DNA from: Candidatus Taylorbacteria bacterium RIFCSPLOWO2_01_FULL_50_130
GTDB taxonomy: Bacteria; Patescibacteriota; Minisyncoccia; Phycocordibacterales; UBA10002
Direction: 5' to 3'
Assembly: GCA_001821155.1 (NCBI GenBank)
Contig: MHSB01000056.1
Span: forward strand, 1 to 11,664
Length of the DNA: 11,664 nucleotides
Position numbers and translations under genes: made by a program. Below, piece after piece: positions 10,822-11,664 of this stretch; the first letter of the stretch is position 1; each line of letters opens with the position of its first letter. Under the pieces are notes generated by a model. It saw only the letters and a program-made list of their open reading frames with translations, made no database searches and was not told the DNA's origin.

Positions 10822-10960
10822 TTCCTTACTTCATGGGACTGTTGCCGAATAGCGTTTTTGTCACTTTTTGTCCAAAATAACCCTTATTTCTGCGTGGCAA
10901 AAACGACGATTTTGCCATTCGGCAACAGTCCCTTCATAATTCATAAATCTTACTTCTTCA
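10822..10960. repeat. 7-bp array at the pgk stop, split by a mobile element
   Basis: Right of the element, heptamers such as TTCATAA (twice), ATCTTAC and TTCTTCA run from 10933 to 10960 and contain the pgk stop codon and last Lys codons. If the element at 10835-10932 and one TTCAT are removed, the left flank (from TTCCTTA at 10822) continues in the same 7-bp register. Confidence 0.55.
10835..10932. mobile_element. 98-bp palindromic MITE-like element, second family
   Basis: The ends are 16-bp perfect inverted repeats (GGGACTGTTGCCGAAT), with a 5-bp direct repeat TTCAT on both sides (10830-10834 and 10933-10937). Inside, CGTTTTTGTCAC can pair with GTGGCAAAAACG, and GGCAAAA...TTTTGCC makes an alternative hairpin. 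It is non-coding. It lies just downstream of the pgk stop and might end transcription. Confidence 0.75.
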
Positions 10961-11664
10961 ACAAAGCCGCAATCCCCGGCAGTGTCTGCTTCGCCAAAAA
11001 CTCAAGCATCGCTCCGCCACCGGTTGAAACAAAAGAGAAGCGCGGAAGGAGACCTAGTTTTGAAACCACGACAATACTGTCGCCCCCGCCAATAATCGTT
11101 TCAGCGTCGCACTCGGCGAGCGCTTGCGCAAGTGCAATCGTTCCTGCGTCAAACCCTTCCTCATACAGGCCAAGCGGCCCGTTCCAGATGACGAACGCGG
11201 CTTTCCCGACAAGCGCGCGCACATCTGCAAGCGCGCCTGAACCCGCGTCCACTATTTTTTCGGTCTTCCCCACATTGTCGGCGCTCTTCTCAATGTTCTC
11301 CGAAGCGGTATGTACGATAACATCAGACGGAACGTGTAGTTTGGAATTGTCGAGCAGAGCTTGGTTAATCGTGAAATCGGAAACAAGAGAGACGCCTACC
11401 TCGTATCCCCGCGCGCGGTATATGTCGTTGGCAAGCGCGCCGCCTATATAAATAGTATCGGCGATAGTAAGAAATCTTTCTATAATCGGAATTTTAGTTT
11501 CGAATTTTGCGCCGCCTAAGACAAGCAGGGCGGGATGCGCGGGTGAAAATACCCGTGAGAGGTGTTCTACCTCCTCCGTAAACGTAAAACCGGCGAAACT
11601 CTTAAGCAATGGCGGGATGCCGACGATAGACGCGTGCTCGCGATGCGAAACCGCAAAGGCCTCG
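10950..11664 (-). CDS. pgk: Phosphoglycerate kinase, C-terminal part (N-terminus outside window)
   Basis: Phosphoglycerate kinase makes ATP from 1,3-bisphosphoglycerate in glycolysis. The frame enters from the right edge with EAFAVSHREHASIVGIP, the end of the N-terminal substrate-binding domain, then the hinge and the nucleotide-binding domain: LLVLGGAKFETKIPIIE, DTIYIGGALANDI, VIWNGPLGLYEEGF, GGGDSIVVVSKLG and FSTGGGAMLEFLAKQTLPG (with V between S and S in the actual text: FVSTGGGAML). All residues expected for Mg-ATP binding are visible. The family forms FAxAHRAHAS and GVAxx are varied as SHREHASIVGIP. About 237 residues are present, so roughly 150 are missing. The stop codon lies in a 7-bp periodic array, and an inserted palindromic element follows. 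Confidence 0.96.
   Translation of the reverse strand, partial: EAFAVSHREHASIVGIPPLLKSFAGFTFTEEVEHLSRVFSPAHPALLVLGGAKFETKIPIIERFLTIADTIYIGGALANDIYRARGYEVGVSLVSDFTINQALLDNSKLHVPSDVIVHTASENIEKSADNVGKTEKIVDAGSGALADVRALVGKAAFVIWNGPLGLYEEGFDAGTIALAQALAECDAETIIGGGDSIVVVSKLGLLPRFSFVSTGGGAMLEFLAKQTLPGIAALLKK

Overview
The window looks like a piece of a Patescibacteria (Candidate Phyla Radiation, probably Parcubacteria-like) chromosome. Grounds: compact genes with few Shine-Dalgarno sites, a ComEC-type channel with an SGYNIT signature and a detached nuclease-like domain, RNase HI with a C-terminal viroplasmin-like domain, a divergent Fe/Mn superoxide dismutase, and many short spacers. The assignment is inference from protein character, not a database match. 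UGA ends several genes, so the UGA=Gly code of Gracilibacteria/Absconditabacteria is not in use.

Layout. 1-1140: rpsL-rpsG ribosomal pair on the minus strand (rpsG runs off the left edge), with a leader containing an 8-bp periodic repeat and a hairpin. 1142-2178: a minus-strand M50 membrane protease diverges from plus-strand rpmB across an inverted pair of 7-bp periodic arrays. 2252-3361: a membrane-anchored metallo-beta-lactamase protein (ComEC C-terminal type) and a small two-helix membrane protein, both minus. 3375-3541: a 167-bp palindromic MITE-like element. 3752-4446: a 32-residue zinc-ribbon ORF overlapping the superoxide dismutase gene. 4448-9475: a minus-strand run, in transcription order recJ, a broken purS, rnhA, comEC and an unknown 137-residue protein, ended by a terminator. 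9586-9996: a HIT hydrolase (plus). 10012-10940: a region rich in palindromes around an unknown 154-residue gene. 10950-11664: the C-terminal part of phosphoglycerate kinase.

Four observations stand out. (1) At about thirteen loci there are short degenerate arrays with a strict 7-bp (sometimes 8-bp) period, with a different consensus at each locus. They lie between genes, across start or stop codons, and inside rnhA and recJ. (2) purS is dead: it has an in-frame UGA and is split by the second copy of the 167-bp element; removing the element and one 5-bp target duplication restores the reading frame exactly. (3) Two element families have clear 5-bp target duplications, and one of them landed inside a 7-bp array. 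(4) ComEC is split into a channel gene and a separate nuclease-like gene.

The genes cover translation (S12, S7, L28), DNA uptake and repair (ComEC parts, RecJ, RNase HI), oxidative defence (SOD), proteolysis (M50), nucleotide chemistry (HIT, dead PurS) and glycolysis (PGK). The recJ/rnhA/comEC grouping suggests a DNA uptake and processing cluster.
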